Source: Candidatus Venteria ishoeyi | GTDB lineage: Bacteria > Pseudomonadota > Gammaproteobacteria > Beggiatoales > Beggiatoaceae | Length of the DNA: 51,082 nt | Assembly: GCF_030378065.1 (NCBI RefSeq) | Contig: NZ_JAUCGJ010000034.1 | Coordinates: 1-51,082, forward strand | Direction of reading: 5' to 3' | In this document: in pieces, positions 9,820 to 18,481 of the stretch | Numbering within the stretch: position 1 is the first letter of the stretch | Layout: each line of letters opens with the position of its first letter | Translations under genes and position numbers: made by a program | The notes under the pieces: generated by a model | Database searches by the model: none | The model's input: only the letters and a program-made list of their open reading frames with translations | Told to the model about the DNA's origin: nothing

Positions 9820-11225
9820 TTAAGGATGATTGGGTGGAATGTGAATTGGGGAAAATATGTAAAATTAATATGGGACAATCCCCTCCTTCTTCAACATATA
9901 ATAATGATAATTTAGGTTTACCATTTTTCCAAGGAAAAGCAGAATTTACAGACTTATATCCTATAGTTAAAAAATGGTGTAGTGAACCGAAAAAAACTGC
10001 TGAAAAAGATGATATATTGTTATCAGTTCGAGCACCAGTTGGAGCAACTAATATTGCAAATCAAAAATGTGCAATTGGTAGGGGTCTAGCTGCAATAACT
10101 TATAAATATGCGTCTAAATTTATTTGGTATTATTTAAAATCAATTGAACAATACTTAGATAAACAAGGAACAGGTACTACATTTAGAGCAATTTCAGGGA
10201 CAGTATTAAAATCACAAAAAATTCTAATTCCATCCCTCCCAGAACAACGAGCCATTGTTGCCAAAATAGAAACCTTATTCAGTGATTTAGACAAGGGAAT
10301 TGCTGACCTCAAAACTGCTCAAGAACAATTAAAAATCTATCGGCAAGCAGTGCTTAAAAAAGCCTTTGAGGGTGAGTTGACTAAAAAATGGCGGGAAAAA
10401 CAAACCGATTTACCAACTGCTGATGAGCTTTTGGAGCAAATAAAAAAAGAACGGGAAGACCATTATAATAAGCAAATAGAAGAATGGAAAAAAACGGTTA
10501 AGAAATGGGAAGAAAATGGGAAAGAGGGGAAGAAGCCTGGGAAGCCTAAGAAATTGAATGAAGTTGAAAATATTGTATATAAATATAAAACAGATATACC
10601 TAGCTGTAATTGGACAATAATAAATTTCTTAGATTTTGTTACTCTACAAAGAGGGTATGATTTACCACTCAAAAATATTATTGAAGGCGAACATCCTGTT
10701 ATTACTTCAGGAGGAATTGCTGGATACCATAACGAATACAGAGCAAATGGACCCGCTCTAATTACTGGAAGAAGTGGTGGTGTTGGTAATATACATTTTT
10801 TGGATGTTGAATATTATTGGCCGCATAATACTGTTTTACACGTAAAAGATTTTAAAGGTAATTATCCAAAATATATATATCTATTTTTCTTAATATTTGA
10901 TTTTAAATCTCATAGTGCAAGTACAGCAGTTCCTACTTTAGATAGAAAAATGTTGTATAAGCTTCCAGTAAAAATTCCTGGAATTAAAGAACAACATCAA
11001 ATAGTTCAAGAAATCGAAGCTCGCCTATCCGTATGCGATAAACTCGAACAAACCATCACCGAAAGCCTTGAAAAATCAAATTCCCTGCGTCAAAGCATCC
11101 TAAAAAAAGCCTTTGCAGGAAAATTACTTAACAAAGCTGAATTAGAAAAATGTAAACAGGATAAAAATTATGAACCCGCCTCCGAACTACTCAAAAAAAT
11201 AAAAGCAGAAAAAACAAAACAATAA
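9816..11225 (+). CDS. hsdS: Type I restriction enzyme, specificity subunit (HsdS)
   Basis: This 469-residue subunit sets the DNA target of the type I complex. It shows the usual two half-sites. TRD1 spans about 1-145, closed by LPEQRAIVAKIETLFSDLD, and a long Lys/Glu-rich helical spacer runs at ~150-250. TRD2 spans about 260-395, closed by KEQHQIVQEIEARLSVCD and a second helical conserved region. The pair AVLKKAFEGEL and SILKKAFAGKL is the internal repeat expected of HsdS. The start is GTG at 9816, overlapping the hsdR TGA by four bases. Gene order R-S-M differs from the common R-M-S or M-S-R orders. hsdM is separated from it by a 453-bp repeat-filled gap. Confidence 0.93.
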   Translation: MIKDDWVECELGKICKINMGQSPPSSTYNNDNLGLPFFQGKAEFTDLYPIVKKWCSEPKKTAEKDDILLSVRAPVGATNIANQKCAIGRGLAAITYKYASKFIWYYLKSIEQYLDKQGTGTTFRAISGTVLKSQKILIPSLPEQRAIVAKIETLFSDLDKGIADLKTAQEQLKIYRQAVLKKAFEGELTKKWREKQTDLPTADELLEQIKKEREDHYNKQIEEWKKTVKKWEENGKEGKKPGKPKKLNEVENIVYKYKTDIPSCNWTIINFLDFVTLQRGYDLPLKNIIEGEHPVITSGGIAGYHNEYRANGPALITGRSGGVGNIHFLDVEYYWPHNTVLHVKDFKGNYPKYIYLFFLIFDFKSHSASTAVPTLDRKMLYKLPVKIPGIKEQHQIVQEIEARLSVCDKLEQTITESLEKSNSLRQSILKKAFAGKLLNKAELEKCKQDKNYEPASELLKKIKAEKTKQ

Positions 11226-11226
11226 A

Positions 11227-11430
11227 CTCGCGGATCGGGGTTTGTAACCCCGACCCTGACGTTTTGATTATCTAAAATCCTGCCTGGATTTTAATTATTT
11301 TTAAACGTTAGGGAGCAGGTTGCAAACCTGCACCCGCTAGATTCCCAACAAGACGTTGGGAACGAGAGAAACCTGACAGGTCTTGAAGACCTGTCAGGTT
11401 TGCCCCGTATTTAGCCAAGCAGAGCGATAA
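11227..11430 (+). repeat. 204-bp tandem repeat, unit 1
   Basis: This is the first of two head-to-tail copies (11227-11430 and 11431-11634) with about six mismatches. Each carries three hairpins. The first is TCGGGGTT/AACCCCGA around TGT. The second is GCAGGTT/AACCTGC around GCA. The third is a 15-bp perfect arm pair AACCTGACAGGTCTT / AAGACCTGTCAGGTT around one base. It starts two bases after the hsdS stop, so the first hairpins may also act as a transcription end. No open frame or transposase gene is present. Confidence 0.9.
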
Positions 11431-11634
11431 CTCGCGGATCGGGGTTTGTAACCCCGACCCTGACGTTTTGATTATCTAAAATCCTGCCTGGATTTTAATT
11501 ATTTTGAAACGTTAGGGTACAGGTTGCAAACCTGCACCCGCTAGATCCCTAACAAGACGTTGGGAACAAGAGAAACCTGACAGGTCTTGAAGACCTGTCA
11601 GGTTTGCCCCGTATTTAGCCAAGCAGAGCGATAA
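11431..11634 (+). repeat. 204-bp tandem repeat, unit 2
   Basis: This is the second copy of the unit at 11227-11430, with the same three hairpins. The differences cluster at the first spacer (TTTTTAAAC versus TTTTGAAAC) and around the CCCAAC/GTTGGG motif. The duplication leaves hsdS and hsdM 453 bp apart and probably gives hsdM separate expression. Confidence 0.9.
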
Positions 11635-11639
11635 GCATT

Positions 11640-11656
11640 CCCAACGAGACGTTGGG
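11640..11656 (+). repeat. Hairpin just upstream of hsdM
   Basis: Arms CCCAACG and CGTTGGG surround AGA, ending 22 bases before the hsdM ATG. Diverged versions of the same motif sit inside both 204-bp units. It would fall in the hsdM leader. I could not pick out a convincing promoter in this leader. Confidence 0.55.
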
Positions 11657-11678
11657 GACGAGAGAACGAGATAAAAAA

Positions 11679-13202
11679 ATGAATGACTCAACAATTGTAT
11701 CAAAAATCTGGAATTTAGCTCATGTCCTGCGTGATGATGGTGTCGGTTATGGCGATTACCTTGAACAAATCACCTATTTGCTATTTTTAAAAATGGCAGA
11801 TGAATTCAATAAACCACCCTATAACAAAGCTTTGAAATTCCCTCAAATCAAAGATGTAGAAGGCAAACAAATTGAAGATGGCGAAATTTGCAACTGGGAA
11901 AACTTAGCCAGCAAAACCGGGGCAGAACTGGAATCATTTTACATCCAATTACTACGCAGCCTCTCCACTGAAAAAGGCATGTTAGGACAAATCTTCACTA
12001 AAAGCCAAAACAAAATCCAAGACCCCTCCAAGCTATTAAGAGTCATCAATCTCATCAATAACGAACAATGGACAATGATGGGCACGGATGTTAAAGGCAA
12101 AGTTTATGAAGGACTTTTAGAAAAAAATGCCGAAGATACCAAAAGCGGTGCAGGTCAATATTTTACTCCCCGTGCCTTAATCAAAACGATGGTGGCTTGT
12201 GTTCAGCCCAAACCAATGAAAAAAATTGCCGACCCTGCCTGTGGTACGGGTGGTTTCTTTTTGGCTGCCTATGATTATATTATAGAAAACAATAGCTTAG
12301 ACCGCGAAGAAAAAGAATTTCTTAAAAATTCCACTTTTCATGGCAATGAAATTGTAGCCAATACGCGGCGAATGTGCCTGATGAATATGTATTTGCATAA
12401 TATTGGCGAAATTGACGGAGAAAGCTTTTTATCCCCCAATGATGCCTTAATTTCAGATGATAATGCACGTTATGATTATGTACTCGCCAATCCGCCCTTT
12501 GGCAAAAAAAGCAGTATGACCATCACCAATGAAGCAGGTGAAATCGAAAAAGAAAATTTAAGCTATAACCGTCAGGATTTTTGGGAAACCACTTCTAATA
12601 AACAGCTCAACTTTTTACAACACATCAAAACCCAATTAAAAATTACTGGTGAAGCTGCGGTAGTATTACCCGATAACGTATTATTTGAAGGCGGTGCCGG
12701 GGAAGAAATACGCAAACAATTAATGCAAACCACTGAACTGCACACTATTTTAAGACTTCCCACCGGCGTTTTTTATGCCCAGGGCGTAAAAGCAAATGTG
12801 CTATTTTTCGATAATAAACCAGCCAGTAAGACAGCACATACCAAGAAAGTTTGGATATACGACTACAGAACCAACATTCATCACACCCTCAAGAAAACCC
12901 CGATGACAACAGCGGATTTAGCTGAATTTGTTAAATGCTACAACCCCCAAAACCGAAACAAAAGAAAACCAAGCTGGACCGAAAAAAAACCTGAAGGCAG
13001 ATGGCGTGAATTCAGCTATGAAGAAATATTGGCCAGAGATAAAACCAATTTAGATATATTCTGGCTCAAAGACAAAAGCCTAACCGACTTAGATAATCTA
13101 CCTGATCCTGATGTGTTAGCCGGAGAAATTATCGAAAATTTGGAATCAGGTCTAAATAGTTTTAAAGAAATAATAGTAACTTTGAACGAGGTTGAAAACT
13201 AA
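11679..13202 (+). CDS. hsdM: Type I restriction enzyme, methyltransferase subunit (HsdM, N6-adenine)
   Basis: This 507-residue subunit methylates adenine with S-adenosylmethionine and, with HsdS, forms the modification core. An N-terminal helical domain (about 1-150) precedes the methylase fold with SAM motif I DPACGTGG (from residue 185) and catalytic motif IV NPPF (from 271). I chose ATG 11679: an upstream in-frame TTG at 11652 lies inside the hairpin and would add nine residues with no family support. The upstream sequence gives only a weak ribosome site (ACGAG). The stop is followed directly by a structured repeat. Being last and separated from R and S by repeats, it may be transcribed on its own, which would help methylation come before cutting after transfer. 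Confidence 0.95.
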   Translation: MNDSTIVSKIWNLAHVLRDDGVGYGDYLEQITYLLFLKMADEFNKPPYNKALKFPQIKDVEGKQIEDGEICNWENLASKTGAELESFYIQLLRSLSTEKGMLGQIFTKSQNKIQDPSKLLRVINLINNEQWTMMGTDVKGKVYEGLLEKNAEDTKSGAGQYFTPRALIKTMVACVQPKPMKKIADPACGTGGFFLAAYDYIIENNSLDREEKEFLKNSTFHGNEIVANTRRMCLMNMYLHNIGEIDGESFLSPNDALISDDNARYDYVLANPPFGKKSSMTITNEAGEIEKENLSYNRQDFWETTSNKQLNFLQHIKTQLKITGEAAVVLPDNVLFEGGAGEEIRKQLMQTTELHTILRLPTGVFYAQGVKANVLFFDNKPASKTAHTKKVWIYDYRTNIHHTLKKTPMTTADLAEFVKCYNPQNRNKRKPSWTEKKPEGRWREFSYEEILARDKTNLDIFWLKDKSLTDLDNLPDPDVLAGEIIENLESGLNSFKEIIVTLNEVEN

Positions 13203-13302
13203 ACAACCCCCCGCTAAAAGATGGGTTAGAGCGTTTGGCGGCTGAAAGCCGAGATACAGGGCGGACAAGCCCTGTTGTTTAGCCCCAACGGGGTGCATTA
13301 AA
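13203..13302 (+). repeat. Multi-hairpin dispersed repeat, copy 1
   Basis: It begins at the base after the hsdM TAA and recurs at 50962-51066, again at the base after a TAA. Three hairpins are clear: CGGCT/AGCCG around GAA, ACAGGGC/GCCCTGT around GGACAA, and GCCCC/GGGG(T/C) around AA. In the other copy a fourth forms at the 5' end (ACCCG ... CGGGT). A further hairpin ACCCC/GGGGT follows at 13306-13318. The rest of the gap to pheA (13319-13474) shows no gene. A bidirectional terminator or mRNA 3'-end role is plausible, because hsdM and pheA converge here. Confidence 0.8.
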
Positions 13303-13474
13303 ATACCCCTTTGGGGTGTTAGTGCTAAAACCCATATTCTAAGTTTTACCGTTAAACATCAGAGATAAATCTGTTCACCTGAAAGGCAAAGGTTTTAACC
13401 TTGTGCATGGAAAATAAAAGACTGCCAGCCCTGCATTTTCACCATTCCAGTCCCGGTCTCCAATATCGGCAGAC

Positions 13475-14572
13475 TCAGGTGGACATGGTACGGGGATAAG
13501 AACCTAAGTGTTTCAATAGCAGGCTGTGTTGTTCCAGTTCTTCCAGCACGTTGCGCATACCGGAATTATCAATATGACCTTCCAGATCGATAAAAAATAC
13601 ATATTGCCACATGCCCTGCCTGGAGGGGCGAGACTCAATGCGGCTCATGCTGAAACCTTGCGTGGTAATAGGAGCCAGTAAGCGATGCAAAGCACCTGGC
13701 GTATCCGGGCAGGACACCAGCAGGGAGGTTTTGTCGTGATCGGTGGGTGGTGGGCTGTTACGGCCTAAAATCGCAAAACGGGTGGTGTTGTCCATTTCAT
13801 CTTCAATATGTTCTGCCAATAAATTCAGTTCATATTGCTCTGCCGCAAGCTTACCGGCAATGGCTACCGCATCACTTTCGCTGGCTGCCAAGCGTGCAGC
13901 TTCTGCGTTACTGCTCACTGTCACCCGATCTATACCGGGCAGGTGCGTATCCAGCCATAAACGGCATTGCCCCAGCGACTGGGGGTGGGAGTAAATCCGC
14001 TGCGCAGTTTTTTTCACTTGTTCTAAAGAACCCGTTTGCGCCATCAGGCATTGATGGATATGCAGTTCCACTTCGCCACAGATTTTCAGGGCGCTTTTCA
14101 TGAACATATCCAGGGTTTGATTCACCCCGCCTTCCGTGGAGTTTTCAATTGGCACCACGCCATAATCCACCACCCCGGATGCCACTTCCCGAAACACTTC
14201 TTCAATGGTTTGGGTGGCCTGACCTTTTACCGCATGACCAAAGTGTTTTAATACCGCTGCTTCCGAAAATGTACCGCGTGGGCCGAGATAAGCCACTTCC
14301 AGCGGTTTTTGCAGGGCCAGACAAGCGGACATGATTTCCCGGAATAAATGGGTCATAAACGCATCCGGTAAGGGGCCCTGGTTGCGTTTTTTAACATTAT
14401 TCAGCACCTGCGCTTCACGCTCCGGGCGGTAAAACTCCGGGTTTTCCTCCGCTGCGTATTTAGCGCGTGCCACATCTTCGGCAAGTAAAGCGCGTTGCGT
14501 GACCAGAGTTTGAATCTGCTCATCTAATGTATCAATCTTGTTGCGTACGGTATTTAAATCTAATCGAGGCAT
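13475..14572 (-). CDS. pheA: Bifunctional chorismate mutase / prephenate dehydratase (P-protein)
   Basis: This 365-residue enzyme converts chorismate to prephenate and then to phenylpyruvate, the committed steps of phenylalanine synthesis. An AroQ-type chorismate mutase helix bundle covers about 1-90 (LDLNTVRNKIDTLDEQI). The dehydratase domain covers about 93-275, with GPRGTFSEAA near its start and the catalytic TTRF near its end. A C-terminal ACT domain (about 280-360) carries the ESRPSR phenylalanine-binding motif, so feedback inhibition is expected. The length fits the gamma- and betaproteobacterial form. It stands alone and is divergent from the metal-binding protein gene. Neither serC nor aroA, its frequent neighbours, is adjacent. 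Confidence 0.96.
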   Translation of the reverse strand: MPRLDLNTVRNKIDTLDEQIQTLVTQRALLAEDVARAKYAAEENPEFYRPEREAQVLNNVKKRNQGPLPDAFMTHLFREIMSACLALQKPLEVAYLGPRGTFSEAAVLKHFGHAVKGQATQTIEEVFREVASGVVDYGVVPIENSTEGGVNQTLDMFMKSALKICGEVELHIHQCLMAQTGSLEQVKKTAQRIYSHPQSLGQCRLWLDTHLPGIDRVTVSSNAEAARLAASESDAVAIAGKLAAEQYELNLLAEHIEDEMDNTTRFAILGRNSPPPTDHDKTSLLVSCPDTPGALHRLLAPITTQGFSMSRIESRPSRQGMWQYVFFIDLEGHIDNSGMRNVLEELEQHSLLLKHLGSYPRTMST

Positions 14573-14652
14573 GGCGGCAAAGTCCTGGTGAAAATGTAGC
14601 GGTCAATCTATATACTTAGGACATTGTAACATTGCCAAATCAGGTGTCACCG

Positions 14653-15525
14653 ATGCGTTTTTATTTTTTATGTTTTTTTTTCCTGTATTTTCCACTACAA
14701 AGTGCCTTTGCCGCGCCCTTATCAATTTTTGTCAGTATTTTTCCGCAAAAATATTTTGTTGAACAAATCGGGCAGTCCCAGGTAAGGGTTTCGGTGATGG
14801 TGGGCGCTGGGCAAAGTCCGGCTACCTATGAACCCACGCCGCAGCAAATGGCCCAATTAAACCATGCCAGCCTGTATTTCCGTATTGGGGTACCGTTCGA
14901 GCGAGTCTGGATGCAGCGCCTGCAACAGAATGTACCGCAGTTGCCCGTTGTCGATTTACGTGAAGGCATCGACTTACATCCGCTGCCCAATCATCAGCAT
15001 CAGGAGAAACATGGACATGACAAACCATCACGTTCCAGTTTGGATCCGCATATCTGGTTACATCCCTTAAATGCGATTATCATGGCAAAAACCATCCGTG
15101 ATCAACTCAGCCATATTGATCCTGTCAATCAAAGCTTATACCAGCAGCGTTATCAGCATTTAGAAAAAAACTTATTACAATTACATGAGGTGCTGAAAAA
15201 ACAATTAATGCCTTTTGCCAAACAGCGTTTTCTGGTGTTTCATCCTTCCTGGGGCTATTTTGCAAAAGCTTATGGCCTGGAACAGCTTGCCATTGAGCAT
15301 GAAGGTAAGTCACCGGGTGCGCGTGCCTTAGTTCAGTTAATCACTCAGGCCAAACAAGAAGCCATTAAAGTCATTTTTGTACAACCGCAGTTCAGCCAGC
15401 AACAGGCGCAGCGTATCGCCGATGCGATTGCCGGACAGGTTATTGCCATTGATCCACTGGCTGAAAATTATCCTGAAAACCTGCGCAGGGCAGCGGATGC
15501 TTTTGTTGTTGCCTTATCACCCTAG
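14653..15525 (+). CDS. Metal ABC transporter solute-binding protein (ZnuA-like, zinc or manganese)
   Basis: This periplasmic protein captures a divalent metal for an ABC importer. It has a strongly hydrophobic signal peptide (FLCFFFLYF...AFAA), then the cluster A-1 fold. The His-rich loop near HQHQEKHGHD and the ligand motif DPHIWLHP are visible; more His/Glu/Asp ligands follow at FHPSWGYF and near AIDPLAENY. I start at ATG 14653 because AGGTG lies six bases before it. A TTG at 14632 would add seven residues ahead of the signal peptide. No permease or ATPase gene is adjacent, so it is an orphan that must work with a transporter encoded elsewhere. Metal specificity cannot be settled from sequence, although the His-rich loop favours zinc. 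Confidence 0.88.
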   Translation: MRFYFLCFFFLYFPLQSAFAAPLSIFVSIFPQKYFVEQIGQSQVRVSVMVGAGQSPATYEPTPQQMAQLNHASLYFRIGVPFERVWMQRLQQNVPQLPVVDLREGIDLHPLPNHQHQEKHGHDKPSRSSLDPHIWLHPLNAIIMAKTIRDQLSHIDPVNQSLYQQRYQHLEKNLLQLHEVLKKQLMPFAKQRFLVFHPSWGYFAKAYGLEQLAIEHEGKSPGARALVQLITQAKQEAIKVIFVQPQFSQQQAQRIADAIAGQVIAIDPLAENYPENLRRAADAFVVALSP

Positions 15526-15562
15526 TATATCAGCAACATTCTATTGTCGGGCTTCATACCAA

Positions 15563-15595
15563 AGACCTGACAGGTTTTTAAAACCTGTCAGGTCT
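15563..15595. repeat. 33-bp palindrome of the CCTGACAGG family
   Basis: Perfect 16-bp arms AGACCTGACAGGTTTT and AAAACCTGTCAGGTCT surround a single T. The same core makes the third hairpin of both 204-bp units, and a short form occurs at 44290-44305. It lies between the solute-binding protein gene and clpV and could terminate transcription of the former. Confidence 0.85.
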
Positions 15596-15682
15596 GTACT
15601 TCCGTCAAAATGAGCTTGCTGATGTATTAGCCCAATAATAAGTTTTTGGATACTTACTTAATCATCTACGGGAGTCTGGCAA

Positions 15683-18451
15683 ATGAGTCTGGAATTAAAA
15701 CCTCTGATTGGCAAGCTCAACAGTACCTGCCGCCGCGCTTTTGAACTGGCAGCCGAGTTATGTGTTAGCAATCAGCATTACAGCGTTGAAATTGAACATT
15801 TACTGCTGAAACTGCTGGAGCGTCCCGATACTGATGTGGAACGCATTTTCAGTTATTATTCAGTGGATATGGTGCGCGTCAGCCGCGAACTGAGTCAAAC
15901 CATAGCACGTTTTAAACGCGGCAACACCCGCACCCCCACCATGTCGCCTTATATACTGGCGCTGCTGAAAGAAGCCTGGTTGATTTCTTCCTTGCAATTT
16001 AATGAAGAGCAAGTGCGCTCCGGCTCCATGCTGCTGGCAATTATTGACCAGGATACGCTGCGTGGTACGCTGCTGGAATCCGCGCCATCGCTGATTAAAA
16101 TCCCCCGTGAATCGCTGCGTGAAGATATACACGAACTGCTGAAAAACAGCCCGGAGCAAAAAGCCACTGCCGCCCACACTGCCAGCACTGCTGCGGGTAA
16201 TAGTGCAGATACTACGGATACAGCCAGCACCAAAGTTGCCGCAGACACCCCGGCGCTGGATCAATTTACCATTGATTTAACCGATGAAGCGCGCCAGGGT
16301 AAAATTGATGAAATTGAAGGCCGCGATGGTGAAATCCGTCAGATTATCGACATACTCACCCGCCGCCGCCAGAATAATCCAATACTCACAGGTGATGCGG
16401 GTGTGGGTAAAACAGCGGTGGCGGAAGGTTTTGCCCTGCGCATTGCCCGTAGTGAAGTCCCGCCGACCTTAAAAAATGTCAGCCTGCGCACCCTGGACTT
16501 AGGCTTACTGCAAGCAGGCGCGGGGGTGAAAGGCGAATTTGAAAACCGGGTAAAATCAGTTATCAGCGAAGTTAAATCCTCACCGCAGCCAATTATTTTA
16601 TTCATTGATGAAGCCCATACCATGATAGGCGCGGGGGCTGGTGTCGGACAGGGTGATGTGGCGAACCTGCTCAAACCGGCCCTGGCGCGTGGTGATTTGC
16701 GCACCATTGCCGCCACCACCTGGGCGGAATATAAAAAATATTTTGAAAAAGACCCCGCGCTGACCCGCCGTTTCCAGGTGGTCAAAGTGGGTGAACCTGA
16801 TGAAGATGATGCCATTCGCATGTTGCGCAGCGTGGTTAAGCGTCTGGAAAATCATCACCAGGTGATGATTTTAGATGAAGCCATACGCGATGCCGTGCGC
16901 CTGTCGGCGCGTTATATTTCCGGGCGGCAACTGCCGGATAAAGCCGTCAGCGTGCTGGATACCGCCTGTGCGCGGGTGGCGATTGCCCAGAACAGTGAAC
17001 CGCCAGTGCTGGAAGCCACCCGCCGCCGGATTGAGCGCAGCCGCGAAGAACGCCAACTGCTGCAACGTGAGCAGGCTACCGGCACGGCAGATCACAAAAC
17101 CCGCCTGGAAGCGCTGGAAACCCGCATGGAGCCGCTGAAAACCCTGCAAGCGGACTTGCGCCAACGCTGGCAGGATGAACTGCAACTGATACAGAAAATC
17201 AGGGAGCAGGAACAAAAACTGGAAACCACGCTGGAAGAAAACCCCGATAACAGCGAGGCACAAGGCGATTTAATTGCATTAAAAACCGATCTCTCCACCC
17301 TGCAAGCTGGCGATCCCATGATTCCGCTATGCGTGGACGGGCGCATCATCGCCCAGGTAATTTCCGCCTGGACCGGCATTCCTGTGGGTAAGATGCTCAC
17401 CGATGAAGTCGATACCATACTTAATATCAAACAACACATGGCACAGCGCATCATCGGGCAGAGTCATGCCCTGGACAGCATCAGCCGCCGCATCCAGACT
17501 TATCGTGCAGACCTGGACGACCCCGGCAAACCAGTCGGCGTGTTCATGCTGGCAGGCCCCAGCGGTGTGGGCAAAACCGAAACCGCCGTCACTCTGGCGG
17601 AACTCTTATACGGTGGTGAGCATAATATGATCACCATTAACATGTCCGAATACCAGGAAGCCTATACCGTCTCCTCGCTGAAAGGCGCACCGCCGGGTTA
17701 TGTCGGGCATGGCAAGGGTGGCGTGTTAACCGAAGCGGTACGGCGCAACCCCTATTCCGTAGTGCTGCTGGATGAAGTCGAAAAAGCCCATCCCGATGTG
17801 CTGGAATTGTTTTATCAGGTATTTGACAAGGGCGTGATGGAAGACGGTGATGGCGTGGTGGTGGATTTTAAGAATACCTTAATTCTGCTTACCACCAACC
17901 TCGGCACGGAAAGCATGATGAGTCTGGCCCTGCATCATGATCCCGGTATTGACGTGTTGCAGGAAGCGGTAAGAAATGAATTATTAAGCCGTTTCAAACC
18001 CGCATTTCTTGGGCGCATGGTGTTAGTGCCTTATTACCCGCTGGGTGATGAAGAAATCCGCCAGATTGTGCGCCTTAAACTGGATAAGCTGGTACAGCGT
18101 TTTGCCGACAACCACAAGGCCCATCTACATTATGATGATGGTCTGGTGCATACCGTCACCAGCCGCTGCACCGAAGTGGACAGCGGCGCGCGCAACATCG
18201 ACCACATCCTCACCCACACTTTGCTACCGGCCTTATCCGTAGAAATTTTAGAGCGCGGAGCGCAGGCACAACATTTTTCCAGCGTGCAATTGTCCTGTGA
18301 TGAACAGGGGGAATTCAGCTATGCTTTTGACCCGGAAATGGATACGGAAGAAGACTGGGCCAACCCGGATATTGTCGATAGCGGCCCCGGCGACCGGCCT
18401 TTGGGGGATTTGGATAGTCTGCTGGATTGGTTGAAGTCCGGGGATGTTTGA
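15683..18451 (+). CDS. clpV: Type VI secretion AAA+ ATPase ClpV (TssH)
   Basis: This 922-residue double-ring AAA+ unfoldase disassembles contracted type VI sheaths for recycling. An N-terminal double Clp-N domain (about 1-150) starts with the ClpV-like LKPLIGKLNSTCRRAFE, and an Ala/Thr-rich linker follows (about 160-185). AAA-1 has Walker A GDAGVGKT (237-244) and Walker B ILFIDEAH (~305-312). A shortened coiled-coil middle region lies at ~430-550. AAA-2 has Walker A GPSGVGKT (625-632) and VVLLDEVEKAHPDV. The TTWAEYKKYFEKD stretch separates ClpV from ClpB/ClpC. GGGAG precedes the ATG. No other tss gene is in the window, so it is an orphan here. Composition is GC-richer than the hsd locus. Confidence 0.92.
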   Translation: MSLELKPLIGKLNSTCRRAFELAAELCVSNQHYSVEIEHLLLKLLERPDTDVERIFSYYSVDMVRVSRELSQTIARFKRGNTRTPTMSPYILALLKEAWLISSLQFNEEQVRSGSMLLAIIDQDTLRGTLLESAPSLIKIPRESLREDIHELLKNSPEQKATAAHTASTAAGNSADTTDTASTKVAADTPALDQFTIDLTDEARQGKIDEIEGRDGEIRQIIDILTRRRQNNPILTGDAGVGKTAVAEGFALRIARSEVPPTLKNVSLRTLDLGLLQAGAGVKGEFENRVKSVISEVKSSPQPIILFIDEAHTMIGAGAGVGQGDVANLLKPALARGDLRTIAATTWAEYKKYFEKDPALTRRFQVVKVGEPDEDDAIRMLRSVVKRLENHHQVMILDEAIRDAVRLSARYISGRQLPDKAVSVLDTACARVAIAQNSEPPVLEATRRRIERSREERQLLQREQATGTADHKTRLEALETRMEPLKTLQADLRQRWQDELQLIQKIREQEQKLETTLEENPDNSEAQGDLIALKTDLSTLQAGDPMIPLCVDGRIIAQVISAWTGIPVGKMLTDEVDTILNIKQHMAQRIIGQSHALDSISRRIQTYRADLDDPGKPVGVFMLAGPSGVGKTETAVTLAELLYGGEHNMITINMSEYQEAYTVSSLKGAPPGYVGHGKGGVLTEAVRRNPYSVVLLDEVEKAHPDVLELFYQVFDKGVMEDGDGVVVDFKNTLILLTTNLGTESMMSLALHHDPGIDVLQEAVRNELLSRFKPAFLGRMVLVPYYPLGDEEIRQIVRLKLDKLVQRFADNHKAHLHYDDGLVHTVTSRCTEVDSGARNIDHILTHTLLPALSVEILERGAQAQHFSSVQLSCDEQGEFSYAFDPEMDTEEDWANPDIVDSGPGDRPLGDLDSLLDWLKSGDV

Positions 18452-18481
18452 GCTACAAAGTTTAGGAAAAGACTAATGAGT

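Noticed and set aside
11227..11634. CRISPR array suspected from repeated palindromes
   Set aside because: There are only two head-to-tail 204-bp units with no unique spacers and no cas gene.
16339..17454. Several antisense open frames within clpV
   Set aside because: They are by-products of GC-rich codon use in clpV; none has a start context or family match.
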